Assembly: GCF_900176645.1 (NCBI RefSeq)
Contig: NZ_FXAN01000039.1
Location: 1 to 64,000, forward strand
Direction of reading: 5' to 3'
Length of the DNA stretch: 64,000 nucleotides
Source of the DNA: Burkholderia singularis
GTDB taxonomy: Bacteria > Pseudomonadota > Gammaproteobacteria > Burkholderiales > Burkholderiaceae
In this document: in pieces, positions 62,761 to 64,000 of the stretch
Position numbering within the stretch: the stretch's first letter is position 1
Layout: every line of letters begins with the position of its first letter
The notes under the pieces: model-generated
What the model was told of the DNA's origin: nothing
What the model saw: only the letters and a program-made list of their open reading frames with translations
The model's database searches: none
Program-made: the position numbers and the translations under genes

Positions 62761-63588
62761 TCAGCGCTGGGCGTTGATCGCGTCGCGCGTCGCGCGCGCC
62801 GCATGCGCGGCCGCGTCGGCGAAATCGTCTTCGCGGCTCGCGTACAGGATCGCGCGCGACGAATTGATCATCATCCCGGCGCCGTCGGCGGTGCGGCCCG
62901 CCGAGACGGTCGCCGCCACGTCGCCGCCCTGCGCGCCGATGCCGGGAATCAGCAGCGGCATGTCGCCGACGAGCCCTCGCACGATCTCGATCTCCTTCGG
63001 AAACGTCGCGCCGACGACGAGCCCGAGCTGCCCCGTCCGCTTATTCCATTTGTCCGCCGCCAGCGACGCGACGACCTGATACAGCGGCCGCCCGCCCGTG
63101 TCGAGGAACTGCAGATCCGAGCCGCCCGGATTCGACGTGCGGCACAGCACGATCACGCCCTTGTCGTCGTAGGTCAGGTACGGCTCGATCGAATCGAAGC
63201 CCATGTACGGATTGACCGTCACGGCGTCCGCGCGATAGCGCTCGAATGCCTCGCGCGCGTACTGCTCGGCGGTGCTGCCGATATCGCCGCGCTTCGCGTC
63301 GAGTATCACCGGCAGTCCCGGATGCTGAAGATGGATGTGCGCGATCAACCGCTCGAGCTGATCTTCCGCGCGGTGCGCGGCAAAATATGCGATCTGTGGC
63401 TTGAACGCGCTCGCGAACGGCGCAGTCGCATCGACGATCTCGCGGCAAAAATCGAAGATCGCATCGGGCTGGTTCGCGAACTGCGCGGGAAACTTCGTCG
63501 GCTCCGGATCGAGACCGACGCACAGCAGCGAATTCGTGCGCTGCCAGGCGGCGCGCAACGAATCGATAAAGGTAGACGTGGAAGACAT
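62761..63588 (-). CDS. pyrF: orotidine-5'-phosphate decarboxylase
   Basis: Final step of UMP synthesis. The 275-residue protein belongs to the type 2 subfamily: [12 protein letters not shown] near the start, catalytic [39 protein letters not shown], and the phosphate-binding [12 protein letters not shown]. The ATG at 63588 gives the usual length. Convergent with pncC. A -10-like TAAAAT lies at 63629-63624. Confidence 0.96.
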   Translation of the reverse strand: MSSTSTFIDSLRAAWQRTNSLLCVGLDPEPTKFPAQFANQPDAIFDFCREIVDATAPFASAFKPQIAYFAAHRAEDQLERLIAHIHLQHPGLPVILDAKRGDIGSTAEQYAREAFERYRADAVTVNPYMGFDSIEPYLTYDDKGVIVLCRTSNPGGSDLQFLDTGGRPLYQVVASLAADKWNKRTGQLGLVVGATFPKEIEIVRGLVGDMPLLIPGIGAQGGDVAATVSAGRTADGAGMMINSSRAILYASREDDFADAAAHAARATRDAINAQR

Positions 63589-64000
63589 GGCGCTCACTCG
63601 CGACGGGGCGATTAAATCCGCGTATTTTACCCGCGCCGTTCCCGGATACCGTTTGCCGGTCGTGGTGTGGATCGGAGCGCATGCGGCCGACGGCGGCAAT
63701 GCAACGCGTGCAGTGCGCCGCGATCGCTCGATGGGCGATGGGCGATGGGCGGCATGACGCACGCTGCCCGGTTCATCAAAATCCGGTACGGCCGCGCTTC
63801 GCGGTCGCCGCAATTCGCCACGGTTCGATGCGGCCCGATCCTGCCCACGCCTGCCGCCCGCGCCTGCCGCCCGCCGCGCCGCTGCCCGCCAGCCCAGCCG
63901 GCTCGCCCAAGCCTCGCGCCATCCGAGTCGGGCCGCCCGGCGGCGAGCGGCGCATGCCGCACACCGCCGATGCGCGTCAGCCGAATGCCCGCGCGGCCGC
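63589..64000. other. 412-bp region at the right edge without a supported gene
   Basis: Holds the pyrF upstream region, a GATGGGC heptamer repeated three times (63730-63750) and a CGCCTGCCGCC repeat pair (about 63848-63872). Open frames here lack family similarity. A gene could begin beyond the window. Confidence 0.4.

Overview
The window is about 64 kb of very GC-rich, gene-dense bacterial chromosome. Gene content and order (ruvCAB; rplM-rpsI-erpA; gltIJKL beside gdhA; leuS-lptE-holA-proA; Entner-Doudoroff edd-eda beside gntT-gntK and hexR; fur divergent from bamE) and the protein sequences point to a Burkholderia, most likely chromosome 1 of the B. pseudomallei/thailandensis/mallei group. 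This is judged from remembered family sequences, not from a database search. Nearly all of it is core-genome housekeeping. I see no integrase, intact insertion sequence, CRISPR array, tRNA or rRNA.

Layout. 0-5 kb: Holliday-junction resolvase ruvC-ruvA-ruvB, an MpaB-type oxygenase and a ParB-like lipoprotein. 5-12 kb: tyrS-dtd-gpmB (minus), anmK, an orphan ABC binding protein, a ybdL-type aminotransferase, erpA. 12-17 kb: rplM-rpsI with a clear promoter and leader, a candidate C/U-rich small RNA, an OsmC protein, RNase P RNA and pyrC-DUF3025. 17-25 kb: a class II glutamine amidotransferase, a cysteine-free unrecognised protein of lower GC (effector-like), the glutamate/aspartate ABC transporter gltIJKL and gdhA. 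25-36 kb: LysR regulator/NarK-type transporter, purB, then a carbon-catabolism block: gntT-gntK, edd-eda and the regulator hexR, with visible operator palindromes. 35-45 kb: a long minus-strand run bamE-dapB-exbB-exbD-leuS-lptE-holA-proA-hemJ, with fur facing away. 46-50 kb: ureide catabolism (allA, alc), a DctA-type carrier and a GntR/FadR regulator with matching palindromes at both promoters. 50-57 kb: gapA and tkt, a spermidine synthase-like gene, a VOC protein, rsmE, then a secreted RNase Sa-type ribonuclease with a barstar gene directly downstream. 57-64 kb: a second candidate sRNA, maeB, thiL-pgpA-pncC and pyrF.

How the parts work together. Gluconate enters by GntT, is phosphorylated by GntK and passes through Edd and Eda; GapA, Tkt and malic enzyme continue central carbon flow. 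HexR sites lie in the edd-hexR gap. Allantoate is split by Alc and AllA to glyoxylate and urea.

The least explained elements are two intergenic candidate sRNAs that expose CCUCC-type anti-Shine-Dalgarno motifs, a 76-nt composite inverted-repeat element that serves as the hemJ terminator, the RNase/barstar pair with its N-terminally extended inhibitor, the cysteine-free orphan at 18.3-19.4 kb, and a lysine/alanine-rich coding remnant between exbB and exbD.
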